Below are positions 1 through 7,392 of a stretch of DNA of 22,834 nucleotides, piece by piece. The translations under genes and the position numbers were made by a program. The DNA is from CAYLSO01 sp964386525 (GTDB lineage Bacteria > Eisenbacteria > RBG-16-71-46 > DASYSL01): contig CAYLSO010000110.1 in assembly GCA_964386525.1 (NCBI GenBank), positions 1 through 22,834 on the forward strand, in the 5' to 3' direction. The notes under the pieces are model-generated. The model had not been told where the DNA came from and ran no database searches. It saw only the letters and a program-made list of their open reading frames with translations. Within the stretch, counting starts at the first letter, position 1; the number at the start of each line of letters is the position of its first letter.

Positions 1-113
1 TGGCGGGCGGCGATGGCGATCTCCTTGATCAGCTTCGAGAAGAGCTTACCCCGCTGCTGGTCCTTGGCGCCCTTCTTGCGCTTGATGGTCGCCCATTTGG
101 AATGGCCGGACAT
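1..113 (-). CDS. yebC: YebC/TACO1-family protein, N-terminal fragment
   Basis: Only the first 37 codons are inside the window; the gene runs off the left edge. The N-terminus reads MSGHSKWATIKRKKGAKDQQ, the hallmark opening of YebC/PmpR/TACO1 proteins. These were long annotated as transcriptional regulators, but the mitochondrial member TACO1 activates translation and bacterial members have more recently been linked to ribosome function at difficult (proline-rich) sequences. The ATG at 113 has a GGGGAG ribosome-binding site (119-124). It starts 15 bp after the stop of the EF-G-like gene on the same strand, so the two are very probably cotranscribed from the promoter upstream of that gene. Identification of the family is secure; the function in this host is inferred. 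Confidence 0.93.
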   Translation of the reverse strand, partial: MSGHSKWATIKRKKGAKDQQRGKLFSKLIKEIAIAAR

Positions 114-128
114 GATCTCTCCCCGGAA

Positions 129-2228
129 TCAGGCTTTCGCCGCGGCTTCCTTCTCCGCCTTCGCCGCCGCGATGATGCGCTCCGCCTGCTCGCGGGGCAC
201 TTCCTCGTAGTGGGAGAAGCGCTGCTGGTGGCGCCCGCGTCCCTGGGTCAAGGACCGCAGGTGCGTGGAGTACTTGTAGAGCTCCGCCGCGGGCACCAGC
301 GCCTTGACCACCTGGTAGTGCCCGTCGCTGTTCATCCCCAGGATCTTGCCGCGGCGCGACGAAACGTCGCCCATGACGTCGCCCATGAATTCCTCGGGCA
401 CGCGCACCTCAATCTCGTCGATGGGCTCGAGCAGGATCGGCTGCGCCTTCTCGGCCACTTCCTTGAAGCATTGGATGGAGGCGATCTTGAAGGCCATCTC
501 CGAGGAATCGACGTCGTGGTACTTGCCGAAGAAGAGCGCCGCCTGCACGTCCACCACCGGATAGCCGGCGAGCACGCCCTGCGTCATGGCCTCCACGATC
601 CCCTTCTCCACCGCCGGGATGTACTGGTTGGGAACCACGCCGCCCTTGACCTCGTCGAGGAACTTGAAGCCCTCGCCCCGCTTCACCGGCTCGAGGCGCA
701 GGTGCACCTCGCCGAACTGGCCGCGGCCGCCGGTCTGCTTCTTGTGCCGGTACTCGCCCTGGGCCTTGGCCTTGACGGTCTCGCGGTAGGGCACCTTGGG
801 CTTGGCCATCTCGACATCCACGTGGAAGCGCCGCTTGATCTTCTCCAGGGTCACGTCGAGGTGCAGTTCGCCCTGGCCGCGCACCAGCGTCTGGTGCATG
901 ACGCCGTCCACCTCGGAGCGGAAGGTCGGGTCCTCCTCGTGGACGCGCGCCAGCGCCGTGCCCAGCTTGTCCTCGTCGCCCTTCGATTTGGGGCGGATGG
1001 CCTCGGCCATGACCGGCTCGGGGAAGCGCAGTTCGGGCAGCAGCACCGGGCGCGCCCGGTCGGCCAGCGTGTCGCCGGTGTGCGAGTCTTTGAGCTTGAC
1101 CGCCGCCACGATGTCACCGGCCTCGACCGTCTTGGCCTCGACGCGCTCCTTGCCGACCAGGAAATAGAGGCTGCCGAGCTTCTCCGCCTGGTTGCGCGTG
1201 AAGTTCTGCACCTCCTTGCCGGCCTGCAGGCGGCCGGCGTAGACGCGCAGCAGCGAGAAGTCGCCGACGTGCGCCTCGCTGACCGTCTTGAAGATCTGAG
1301 CGACGAACGGCGCCGACGCGTCGGGGGCGACCTCGACGATCGATTCGCCGCCGGGCACCCGCCCGATCACCGGCGGGTGCTCGTTGGGCGGCGGCACCAG
1401 GCCGACCAGGTCGTCGAGCAGCTCGCGCACGCCGATCTGCGCCGTGCTCGAGACGGCGAAGGCCGGCACCAGGGCACCGCTGGCCACGCCCCTCTCCAGG
1501 CCGTGCACGACCTCATCGAGGGTGAGCGTCTCGCCGGCGAAGAACTTCTCCATGAGGGCCTCGTCGCCGGAAGCCGCTTCCTCGACGAGCAGGTCGCGCG
1601 CCGTCCGGGCCCGCTCGGCCAGCTCGGCGGGGATCTCCTTCTCCGCCGTCTTCGCCTCCTGCCCGCGGCCCGTGGTCACATAGGCCTTCATGCGCAGCAG
1701 GTCGACCACGCCGGTGAAGCCCTCGGCCTGGCCGATGGGGATCTGCACCGGCACGACGCGCACGCCGAGCCGGTCGCGCACCGAGGCCACCGCCTTGTCG
1801 AAGTCGGCGTGCTCCTTGTCCATCTGATTGACGCACAGGAGCACGGGGACCTTCTTCTCCTTGACGCGCTCCCAGACGATCTCGGTGCCCACCTCGACGC
1901 CGGCCGCGCCGCGCACGAGGAGCAGCACGGCGTCGGCCGCCGACAGGGCCGAGACCACCTCGCTGACGAAGTCCGCGTAACCGGGTGTGTCGAGCAGGTT
2001 GAGCTTGGCGCCCTTCCACTCGACCTGGCCGATGCCGAGGGAGATGGTGAGCTTGCGCCGGACTTCCTCCTCCTGATGATCGAGGCAGGAACTGCCGTCG
2101 TCGACGCGGCCGAGGCGCTGGGTAGCGCCGGCGAGGAACAGCATGGCCTCGGCCAGGGACGTCTTGCCCGCGCCGCCGTGGGAGACCAGGGCGAGGTTGC
2201 GTATCTGCGAGGTGGTGTACTCCTTCAA
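129..2228 (-). CDS. fusA2: EF-G-like translational GTPase (EF-G-2 type paralogue)
   Basis: The 699-residue protein has the five-domain layout of EF-G. The G domain shows a P-loop SHGGAGKTS (16-24), a switch I threonine near 61, DTPGY (80-84) and NQMD (134-137). Domain IV carries KKQTGGRGQFGEVHLRLEP and the VDSSEMAF loop, and domain V has SSRRGKILGM. The switch II motif is DTPGY where canonical EF-G has DTPGH, so the residue that positions the attacking water is tyrosine. This replacement, together with the short switch I, marks the EF-G-like subfamily represented by Thermus EF-G-2 and mycobacterial FusA2 rather than the main elongation factor. Translation starts at TTG (2228) behind a strong TGGAGGTG site. 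yebC follows after 15 bp. The precise role (slow or conditional translocation, ribosome rescue or recycling) is not established for this subfamily. Confidence 0.9.
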   Translation of the reverse strand: MKEYTTSQIRNLALVSHGGAGKTSLAEAMLFLAGATQRLGRVDDGSSCLDHQEEEVRRKLTISLGIGQVEWKGAKLNLLDTPGYADFVSEVVSALSAADAVLLLVRGAAGVEVGTEIVWERVKEKKVPVLLCVNQMDKEHADFDKAVASVRDRLGVRVVPVQIPIGQAEGFTGVVDLLRMKAYVTTGRGQEAKTAEKEIPAELAERARTARDLLVEEAASGDEALMEKFFAGETLTLDEVVHGLERGVASGALVPAFAVSSTAQIGVRELLDDLVGLVPPPNEHPPVIGRVPGGESIVEVAPDASAPFVAQIFKTVSEAHVGDFSLLRVYAGRLQAGKEVQNFTRNQAEKLGSLYFLVGKERVEAKTVEAGDIVAAVKLKDSHTGDTLADRARPVLLPELRFPEPVMAEAIRPKSKGDEDKLGTALARVHEEDPTFRSEVDGVMHQTLVRGQGELHLDVTLEKIKRRFHVDVEMAKPKVPYRETVKAKAQGEYRHKKQTGGRGQFGEVHLRLEPVKRGEGFKFLDEVKGGVVPNQYIPAVEKGIVEAMTQGVLAGYPVVDVQAALFFGKYHDVDSSEMAFKIASIQCFKEVAEKAQPILLEPIDEIEVRVPEEFMGDVMGDVSSRRGKILGMNSDGHYQVVKALVPAAELYKYSTHLRSLTQGRGRHQQRFSHYEEVPREQAERIIAAAKAEKEAAAKA

Positions 2229-2290
2229 CAGGCACCTCCAGTAGTGGTATCAGAACCCGGATCGCGTGGGGCTTGCGGAAGCAGCACCCC

Positions 2291-2320
2291 ACGCTATCAC
2301 GCGATTTTACAACGGGTCAA
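2291..2320 (-). promoter_or_regulatory. Putative sigma70 promoter of the fusA2-yebC operon
   Basis: On the minus strand TTGACC (2320-2315) is followed after 18 bp by TAGCGT (2296-2291). The -35 is good and the -10 weak. It lies about 65 bp upstream of the TTG start, in the divergent gap shared with the antiporter gene. Confidence 0.4.
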
Positions 2321-2358
2321 GCTGTCCTGCTCCGACCCCAGACGGGCCCCCGGCGCGA

Positions 2359-2388
2359 TTGTCGCCGGCGCCGCCCCGGCGGTATAAC
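2359..2388 (+). promoter_or_regulatory. Putative sigma70 promoter of the antiporter gene
   Basis: TATAAC at 2383-2388 matches five of six -10 bases. TTGTCG at 2359-2364 lies 18 bp upstream as a half-matching -35. The predicted start of transcription is near 2395, giving a leader of about 70 bases before the GTG at 2466. Confidence 0.45.
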
Positions 2389-2465
2389 GGACGCCTGTCC
2401 CGAGCGGCGGCCGGTCCCGCGGGCCGGCGTCCACCCCGTTCCCCTCTCACCCGGAGGCCTGGTCC

Positions 2466-3755
2466 GTGCCCATCGCGCTGGCGGCCGAACCGCACAGCCT
2501 CAGCTTCGTCGGCTTTCTCGTGGCCCTGCTGTCGATCCTCCTGGGGGCGAAGCTGCTGGGCGAGCTGGCGGCCCGGCTCGGTCAGCCCGCCGTGCTGGGC
2601 GAGCTGGTCGCCGGCCTGATCCTCGGGCCGCACGCGCTGGGGCTGGTGCCCGATCACGCCTTCCTCCACTTGCTGGCCGAGTTCGGCGTCCTCCTGCTGC
2701 TCTTCGAGATCGGCCTCGAGACCGATCTCGACCAGCTCTTGCGCGCCGGCCAGCCGGCGCTCCGGGTCGCCCTGGCCGGCGTGGTCCTGCCCTACCTCGG
2801 CGGACATCTCTTCGCCGCCGCCCTCGGGCTGGAGGGCCTGGCGCCGGTCATCGTGGGCGCCACCCTCACCGCCACCTCGGTCGGCATCACCGCCCGGGTG
2901 CTGGCCGACCTCGGCCGGCTCTCCACGCCCGAGGCCAACATCATCCTGGGCGCGGCGGTGGTCGACGACATCCTCGGCATCGTGATCCTCTCGCTCGTCG
3001 AGCGCATCGGGGAGGCGGGCCGCGTCTCGGCCGGGGTCGTCGCGTGGAGCCTGATCGCCGCCTTCGGGTTCCTCGCCCTGGCGCTCCTGGCGGGCCGCTG
3101 GCTGGCGCCGGCGCTGGTCGCGCTGGTGGGCCGCATGCGGGCCCGCGGCTCCCTGATCGTCTACTCGCTGGCCTTCGCCCTGGCGCTCGGCGCGCTCGCC
3201 GACTTCTCGGGCTCGGCGCCGTTGATCGGCGCGCTGGCGGCCGGGCTGCTCCTGGCGCGCACGCACCGCGGCCCGGAGATCGAGGAGCAGATCCGCCCCG
3301 TGGCCGACGTGTTCACGCCGGTCTTCTTCGTCAGCGTCGGCGCCGCGGTCGACCTCGGCCGCCTCTCGCCGCTGCGCGCCGAGAACTTCCCCACCCTGGC
3401 ACTGGCGGCCGGGCTGGTGGTCGTGGCGGTCCTCGGCAAGCTCGCGGCCGGGTTCGTGGCGGGGCGCGTGAACCGCCTCGCGGTCGGCGCCGGGATGGTG
3501 CCGCGAGGCGAGGTCGGCCTGATCTTCGCCGGCGTCGGGCTCGGCACCGGGGCACTCGACGCTTCGCTGTTCGGGGCGCTGGTCGCCGTGGTGCTGGTCA
3601 CGACCTTCGCCACGCCGCCGCTCCTGCGCCGGCTCTTCCAGCGCGAAACCGGGCGGGGCGGGGCGCCTCCGGACCGCGTTGCGGGCGCCCCGCCGAGGGG
3701 AGTAGATTCGTGGCGTCCGCCCGCCGCGGGTGGGGAGCCCCGCCCAGAGCCCTGA
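2466..3755 (+). CDS. CPA2-family cation:proton antiporter
   Basis: The 429-residue protein is almost entirely hydrophobic, with about 12-13 predicted membrane segments between residues 10 and 390. It is the membrane module of the CPA2 (KefB/NapA-like) family, which exchanges Na+ or K+ for protons across the inner membrane. Diagnostic stretches are the GEL(V)AGLILGP motif (45-54), the TATSVGITARVLADLG segment (135-150), the paired aspartates D167-D168 in VVDDILGI expected at the ion site, and PRGEVGLIFAGVG (346-358). There is no RCK/TrkA-N or universal-stress domain after the membrane part, only about 40 Pro/Gly/Arg-rich residues. Translation begins at GTG 2466 behind CGGAGG. Ion selectivity cannot be read from the sequence. 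The stop lies just before the cytochrome c start, so the two may share a transcript. Confidence 0.9.
   Translation: MPIALAAEPHSLSFVGFLVALLSILLGAKLLGELAARLGQPAVLGELVAGLILGPHALGLVPDHAFLHLLAEFGVLLLLFEIGLETDLDQLLRAGQPALRVALAGVVLPYLGGHLFAAALGLEGLAPVIVGATLTATSVGITARVLADLGRLSTPEANIILGAAVVDDILGIVILSLVERIGEAGRVSAGVVAWSLIAAFGFLALALLAGRWLAPALVALVGRMRARGSLIVYSLAFALALGALADFSGSAPLIGALAAGLLLARTHRGPEIEEQIRPVADVFTPVFFVSVGAAVDLGRLSPLRAENFPTLALAAGLVVVAVLGKLAAGFVAGRVNRLAVGAGMVPRGEVGLIFAGVGLGTGALDASLFGALVAVVLVTTFATPPLLRRLFQRETGRGGAPPDRVAGAPPRGVDSWRPPAAGGEPRPEP
3679..3708 (+). promoter_or_regulatory. Possible internal promoter for the cytochrome c gene
   Basis: TTGCGG (3679-3684) and TAGATT (3703-3708) are spaced by 18 bp inside the 3' end of the antiporter gene. 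The same bases also contain the AGGGGAG ribosome-binding site of a short leader ORF, so the assignment is uncertain. Confidence 0.3.
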
Positions 3756-3766
3756 GCCCGCCATGA
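3710..3766 (+). CDS. Possible 18-codon leader ORF overlapping the cytochrome c start
   Basis: A GTG at 3710 sits 7 bases after AGGGGAG (3696-3702), one of the better ribosome-binding sites in the window. It opens an 18-codon frame (MASARRGWGAPPRALSPP) ending in a TGA that overlaps the cytochrome c ATG as ATGA (3763-3766). The cytochrome start itself has no convincing ribosome-binding site, so translational coupling through this leader is a possible explanation. The peptide overlaps the antiporter's 3' end in another frame and has no recognisable homology. Confidence 0.25.
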   Translation: MASARRGWGAPPRALSPP

Positions 3767-4161
3767 CCGCACGAGCTGCCATCGCCGCAACGTCCGCCGC
3801 CCTCGCTCCCGCGTGCCTCGCGGCCGCGCTGTGGCTGGCCGCGACGGCGCCGGCGCCCGCCCCCGTCGCCGCGCAGGAGGGTGCGGGCAATCCCGCCCGC
3901 GGCCGGATCGTCTACGAGGCCAACTGCGTCCACTGCCACCGCAAGGACGGCGCCGGCGGCGTCAAGGTCACGGCCACCGCTCCGCCGGCGCGCAGCTTCG
4001 CCACGGCCCGGTTCTGGCGCGGCCGCAGCGACTCGCAGCTCCACCGCGCGATCGCCGTCGGTTTCCCCAAGTCCGGCATGGTGGCGTGGAAGGACCTGCT
4101 CAAACCGCAGCAGATCCGCGACGTGGTCGCCTACCTGCGGGTCGCCTTCCAGCCCCGGTGA
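3763..4161 (+). CDS. Periplasmic monoheme c-type cytochrome
   Basis: The protein has 132 residues from the ATG at 3763. An in-frame GTG at 3730 exists but would only add 11 residues before the signal peptide. Residues 1-37 are a secretion signal (hydrophobic core around 12-29, cleavage probably after VAA at 37). The single heme motif is CVHCH (55-59), and M106 in the GFPKSGM segment is the likely second iron ligand. About 95 mature residues and the helix KPQQIRDVVAYLR at the end fit a class I cytochrome c (cytochrome_CBB3-like fold), an electron shuttle between membrane complexes. No oxidase or dehydrogenase is adjacent, so its redox partner is unknown. It follows the antiporter by only a few bases. 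Confidence 0.88.
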   Translation: MTARAAIAATSAALAPACLAAALWLAATAPAPAPVAAQEGAGNPARGRIVYEANCVHCHRKDGAGGVKVTATAPPARSFATARFWRGRSDSQLHRAIAVGFPKSGMVAWKDLLKPQQIRDVVAYLRVAFQPR

Positions 4162-4209
4162 CGGAGCGGAGAGAGCCGCACGGCGGGTGACAAGCGGTAG
4201 GGAAGCGTC

Positions 4210-4226
4210 CCGGGCCGGGGGCCCGG
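4210..4226. terminator. GC hairpin between convergent genes
   Basis: A 7-bp perfect stem CCGGGCC/GGCCCGG with a GGG loop sits between the converging cytochrome c and sppA stop codons. It lacks a T-run on either side, so it is only a candidate terminator. Confidence 0.35.
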
Positions 4227-4228
4227 CT

Positions 4229-5950
4229 TCAGCGGATCTCGATCTCCCAGGGCATCCAGGCGAGGCTCGGCCGCCCGGCCAAGCGCACCACCGAGCGCAA
4301 CACCTCCACCCCGGGCAGCCGCAGTGCCGTCCCGCGGACGTCGGGCTCGTTGAGCACCTGGTTCAGGACCCGGTTGAAGAAGCTCCGCTGCACCTTGGGG
4401 TAGACCACGTAGCGGACCTCCTGGTCGGCGGCGATGCCGGCGCGCGCGCGCGCCAGGGTGATGGCCGTGTCGAAACCGCCGAGCGTGTCCACGAGGCCGC
4501 GCTCGAAGGCCTGCCCGCCCGTCCACACGCGCCCCCGCGCCAGCTGCTCGACCTCCTCCTCGGGCTGCCGCCGGTTCTCGGCCACGATGCCGACGAACAA
4601 CCGGTAGTCCTCCCACAGCTGGGCCAGGTACTTCTCGCGCTCGGCCGGCGTGAAGTTGCGCAGCGGCGAGAAGAACTCCGCGTTCTGCCCGCGCGCGATC
4701 ACCTCCACCGTCATGCCGATCTTCTTGTACAGGCCGGACAGGTTGAACTTGCCCCCCAGCACGCCGATCGAGCCGGTCAGCGTCCCCGGCTGAGCGACCA
4801 GACTGTCGGCTCCCATGGCGAGGTAGTAGCCGCCGGAGGCGGCGACGTCGGAGAACGACGCGATGACCGGCTTGACCGCGGCGGTCTTCTTGACCTCCCG
4901 CCACATGACGTTGGAGGCGTAGGTGTCGCCGCCCGGGCTGTCGACGCGCAACACGATGGCCTTGACCTTGTCGTCCTCGCGGGCGTCCTTCAGGGCCTTG
5001 GCCAGAGTCTCGTGGCCGAGAGTGCGGCCCCACACCGGATCGAAGCCGCTCTTGCCCGGCATGATGGTGCCGCTGGCGAAGACCAGGCCGATGCGCGGGC
5101 TGGTCGGCGTGCCGAAGTGGACGTGGTCGAGGTAGTCGTCGAGCTCGATGCGCGGACCGTCTTCGCCCTGCGGCAGGATGTCGTCGAGGTCCGCCTCGTA
5201 GAGCAGGCTGTCCACCAAGCCGGCGCTCAGAGCCTCCTCGGAGAGATACGGCCCCTCGTCCACCTTCCGGCGCGTCTCCTCGGCCGTCCAGCCACGCGCC
5301 TCGCCGACGGTGGCGAGGAAGTTCCCGTACTCGTCGTCGAGCACGGCCGACAGCGCCTCGCGCGACGGCTCGCTCATGTTCTTGCGGGTCAGCGGCTCGC
5401 CGGCGTCCTTGTACTCGCCGACGTGCTCGAGATCCGCCTGCACGCCGAGCGCGTCGAGGGTGCCCTTGAGGAAGGACGCGTACAGCGCGAAACCGTCCAC
5501 CATCAGGAAGGTGCTGGGCGGGAGGAAGACGTCGTCGCCGACCGAGGCGAGATAGTAGTCGCGCTCGTCCCCGCCTTCCATCCAGGTGATGACCCGCTTG
5601 CCGGAGTCCTGGCACGTGGCCAGCGCCAGGCGCAGCTCCTCGAGCTTGCCCCAGCCCCAGTCGATGCCGCGGTCCTTGACGAGCACCGCCTCGATACGGT
5701 CGTCGGCGGCGGCGTGGCGGACCGCGGACACCGTCTCCCACAGCGTGGGATGGTCCTCGTAGAAGAACTGGGTGCGCGAGTCGGCCGGCCGGTCCTCGAG
5801 GATGTCCTCGGAGAGATCGAGCACCAGCGTGCTGCCCGCCTTCAACTCGACGTGCTTGCCCGAGAGCCAGATGCCGAGCGCGACGAGACCGACGCCGGAG
5901 AGGACGAAAACCGTGAGGAGCGCGAATACCCAGCGCGTGCGCACCGCCAT
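4229..5950 (-). CDS. sppA: Signal peptide peptidase SppA, 67K type
   Basis: The 573-residue protein is a membrane-anchored serine protease that degrades cleaved signal peptides. Residues 6-30 form the single N-terminal membrane anchor. Two tandem S49 domains follow, as in the E. coli 67-kDa form rather than the short single-domain form. The catalytic Ser/Lys dyad is visible: lysine K181 in VGEYKDAGEP of the first domain and serine S372 in SDVAASGGYY of the second. LRVDSPGGD (334-342) and the GTLTGSIGV segment are further family signatures. The ATG at 5950 has AGGAGA at proper spacing. An own promoter is likely at 6002-6030. The secreted helical-repeat gene lies 95 bp upstream on the same strand and could also read through into sppA. 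Confidence 0.95.
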   Translation of the reverse strand: MAVRTRWVFALLTVFVLSGVGLVALGIWLSGKHVELKAGSTLVLDLSEDILEDRPADSRTQFFYEDHPTLWETVSAVRHAAADDRIEAVLVKDRGIDWGWGKLEELRLALATCQDSGKRVITWMEGGDERDYYLASVGDDVFLPPSTFLMVDGFALYASFLKGTLDALGVQADLEHVGEYKDAGEPLTRKNMSEPSREALSAVLDDEYGNFLATVGEARGWTAEETRRKVDEGPYLSEEALSAGLVDSLLYEADLDDILPQGEDGPRIELDDYLDHVHFGTPTSPRIGLVFASGTIMPGKSGFDPVWGRTLGHETLAKALKDAREDDKVKAIVLRVDSPGGDTYASNVMWREVKKTAAVKPVIASFSDVAASGGYYLAMGADSLVAQPGTLTGSIGVLGGKFNLSGLYKKIGMTVEVIARGQNAEFFSPLRNFTPAEREKYLAQLWEDYRLFVGIVAENRRQPEEEVEQLARGRVWTGGQAFERGLVDTLGGFDTAITLARARAGIAADQEVRYVVYPKVQRSFFNRVLNQVLNEPDVRGTALRLPGVEVLRSVVRLAGRPSLAWMPWEIEIR

Positions 5951-6001
5951 CCCTGTCTCCTTGAGAGAGGATTCCGGGCGCCGTCGCGCCCAGGCGTCTG
6001 G

Positions 6002-6030
6002 AGTCTAGAAGCGGGGTCCGAGGGGGTCAA
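6002..6030 (-). promoter_or_regulatory. Probable sigma70 promoter of sppA
   Basis: On the minus strand TTGACC (6030-6025) and TAGACT (6007-6002) are spaced by exactly 17 bp. It lies about 50 bp upstream of the sppA ATG, in the gap after the preceding gene. Confidence 0.6.
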
Positions 6031-6045
6031 GCAGGAGACCGGTTC

Positions 6046-7125
6046 CTAGATCCCCAGCCGATCGAGGAGGCCGGTGACCGCGCTGACCTCGGCCAGCGCA
6101 GCGGCCAGCCGGCCCTGGTCGAATAAGGCTTCGGCGCGGCGCTGCCGGTCACGGGCCTCCACCAGGGGGGGGCGGGCATCGCCGAGCGTGGCCCCCTCCG
6201 CGGCCGCGAGCCGCTCCCGCGAGCGCCGCACGGCGTCGCCGACCGCCTCGCGCGCCAGCGGCCGATCGGCGCTCTCCAGGGCGATCACCAGCTGTACCCT
6301 GGCTCGTGCCGACAGGCGTGCGGCCTCGGGATAGCGGCCGGAGACGAGAGCTGCGGTCGCGTCGCGATGCAGATCGAGGGCCCGGCGGAAGTGGCGCGCC
6401 GACGCGCCGCCCGGCCGCTGGAGCCACGCCGACTCCCCGAGCAGATCGCCCGTGCGCTCGACCGTGCGGCGGGCCCGACCGGGTTCGCCGCCGCAGCCCG
6501 CTTCGGCCGCGGCCAGCGCGGCGAAGGCGCGCTCGCGGGCCCGGGCGAGGTGCGCGACCGCCGCGTTCGGCTCGCCGTCGAGCATCGAGCGCCGGGCCCG
6601 GGTCTCCTCCTTACGGGCCTCGGCGAAATCCCGCTCGGCCGCCGCGCCGCGGCATTCGCGCACGGCCGGTTCGATACGGTCGAGCAGGACGCCGGTGCGC
6701 CGCAGCGCGCCGGAGAGAGAATCCGGGCCGGCCCCAGGCGATGCGGCGGCCATCGCCGCCTGGGCGCGCCGCCGCGCCAACTGGGTGAGCCGGAAGGCTT
6801 CGGCGTAGAGACCCGCCTCGTGGGCATTCCCGGCCCGCGTCTGGAGCTGCCTCGCCTGGTCGAGATACTGGCGCCCGAGCTCGTTGCCGGTCTCGGCGAC
6901 GACCCGCTCGGCCCGCTGCAGGAGGCGCTCGGTGCGGTCGAGCGCGGGGCGGGAGGCGGATTCACCGCGCCCCACCGGGCCCCCGCGTCCGGGGGCACCC
7001 GGCTGCGCGAGCGCCGGGCCCGCGGCGCCGGCCAGGCAGATGGCCATCAGCAGCGCCACGCAACCGACCTCCCGCCGGCGGCGTGCGGCCACCCTCCTTC
7101 GGTCAACACGCAGATGCCGGCTCAT
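6046..7125 (-). CDS. Secreted alpha-helical repeat protein, unknown function
   Basis: I do not recognise a named family. From the ATG at 7125 the protein has 359 residues. An in-frame ATG at 7161 is possible, but the later one has an upstream GGAGG (rather long spacing) and gives a better signal peptide: a very basic n-region with many arginines, a hydrophobic core VGCVALLMAICLAGAAG, and cleavage after ALA at about 40. The mature part is Ala/Arg/Glu-rich and predicted wholly helical. It appears to contain four degenerate units of 65-70 residues (about 61-128, 140-208, 218-287, 295-358), each ending in a pattern like AG.Y.EA.RL...AR..A..A. This resembles TPR-type helical hairpins and suggests a periplasmic scaffold or binding protein. 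The sppA gene follows after 95 bp. No catalytic motif is visible. Confidence 0.75.
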   Translation of the reverse strand: MSRHLRVDRRRVAARRRREVGCVALLMAICLAGAAGPALAQPGAPGRGGPVGRGESASRPALDRTERLLQRAERVVAETGNELGRQYLDQARQLQTRAGNAHEAGLYAEAFRLTQLARRRAQAAMAAASPGAGPDSLSGALRRTGVLLDRIEPAVRECRGAAAERDFAEARKEETRARRSMLDGEPNAAVAHLARARERAFAALAAAEAGCGGEPGRARRTVERTGDLLGESAWLQRPGGASARHFRRALDLHRDATAALVSGRYPEAARLSARARVQLVIALESADRPLAREAVGDAVRRSRERLAAAEGATLGDARPPLVEARDRQRRAEALFDQGRLAAALAEVSAVTGLLDRLGI

Positions 7126-7270
7126 GGCTCGCCCGATCCTCCGACCCGCCCTCGGACCCATGCCCCGAGGGTTGCATCCCCCGTGCCACCGAGCCGTCGA
7201 ACGGCCAGGTGGTCAGGTCGGACTAAACCGCATGGATCCAAACAGTTGTGCCGGGGCTCGCGGCGCGCTC

Positions 7271-7313
7271 CCCGCGGCGGGCCCGGGCCAGGCCGTCACC
7301 TGCCCGCCGCGGG
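7271..7313. repeat. Perfect 12-bp inverted repeat in divergent intergenic region
   Basis: CCCGCGGCGGGC (7271-7282) is matched exactly by its reverse complement (7302-7313) across a 19-base loop. It lies about 65 bp upstream of the -10 box at 7381 and about 145 bp upstream of the divergent gene start at 7125. The rest of the 7126-7392 gap shows no gene; a slightly AT-richer patch occurs at 7229-7256. Confidence 0.7.
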
Positions 7314-7377
7314 ACAGACCGTCTCCCGCACCGTACCCGAGCGGACATACCCCGGCAACCCGGGCCGAGCCGACCCT

Positions 7378-7386
7378 TGCTATAAT
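7378..7386 (+). promoter_or_regulatory. Extended -10 promoter, positioned for a leaderless mRNA
   Basis: The sequence TGCTATAAT gives a perfect -10 hexamer (7381-7386) with the TGn extension. No -35 is recognisable at 16-18 bp. Six bases separate the hexamer from the GTG at 7393, so the expected +1 coincides with the start codon. Confidence 0.7.
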
Positions 7387-7392
7387 CACGAC

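Noticed and set aside
102..2387. 761-codon open frame opposite the EF-G-like gene
   Set aside because: It is an antisense shadow caused by GC-rich third positions. It has no family motif, while the opposite strand encodes a complete, motif-rich EF-G.
3730..3762. GTG at 3730 as start of the cytochrome c gene
   Set aside because: It would place 11 polar residues ahead of the signal peptide and has no ribosome-binding site; the ATG at 3763 gives a normal signal peptide.
2307..3890. 527-codon open frame opposite the antiporter
   Set aside because: Low-complexity Asp/Gln/Arg-rich translation, antisense to a clear membrane transporter.
7126..7161. Upstream ATG at 7161 for the helical-repeat protein
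   Set aside because: It would add 12 residues before the signal peptide, with no ribosome-binding site; the ATG at 7125 has GGAGG upstream, although with long spacing.
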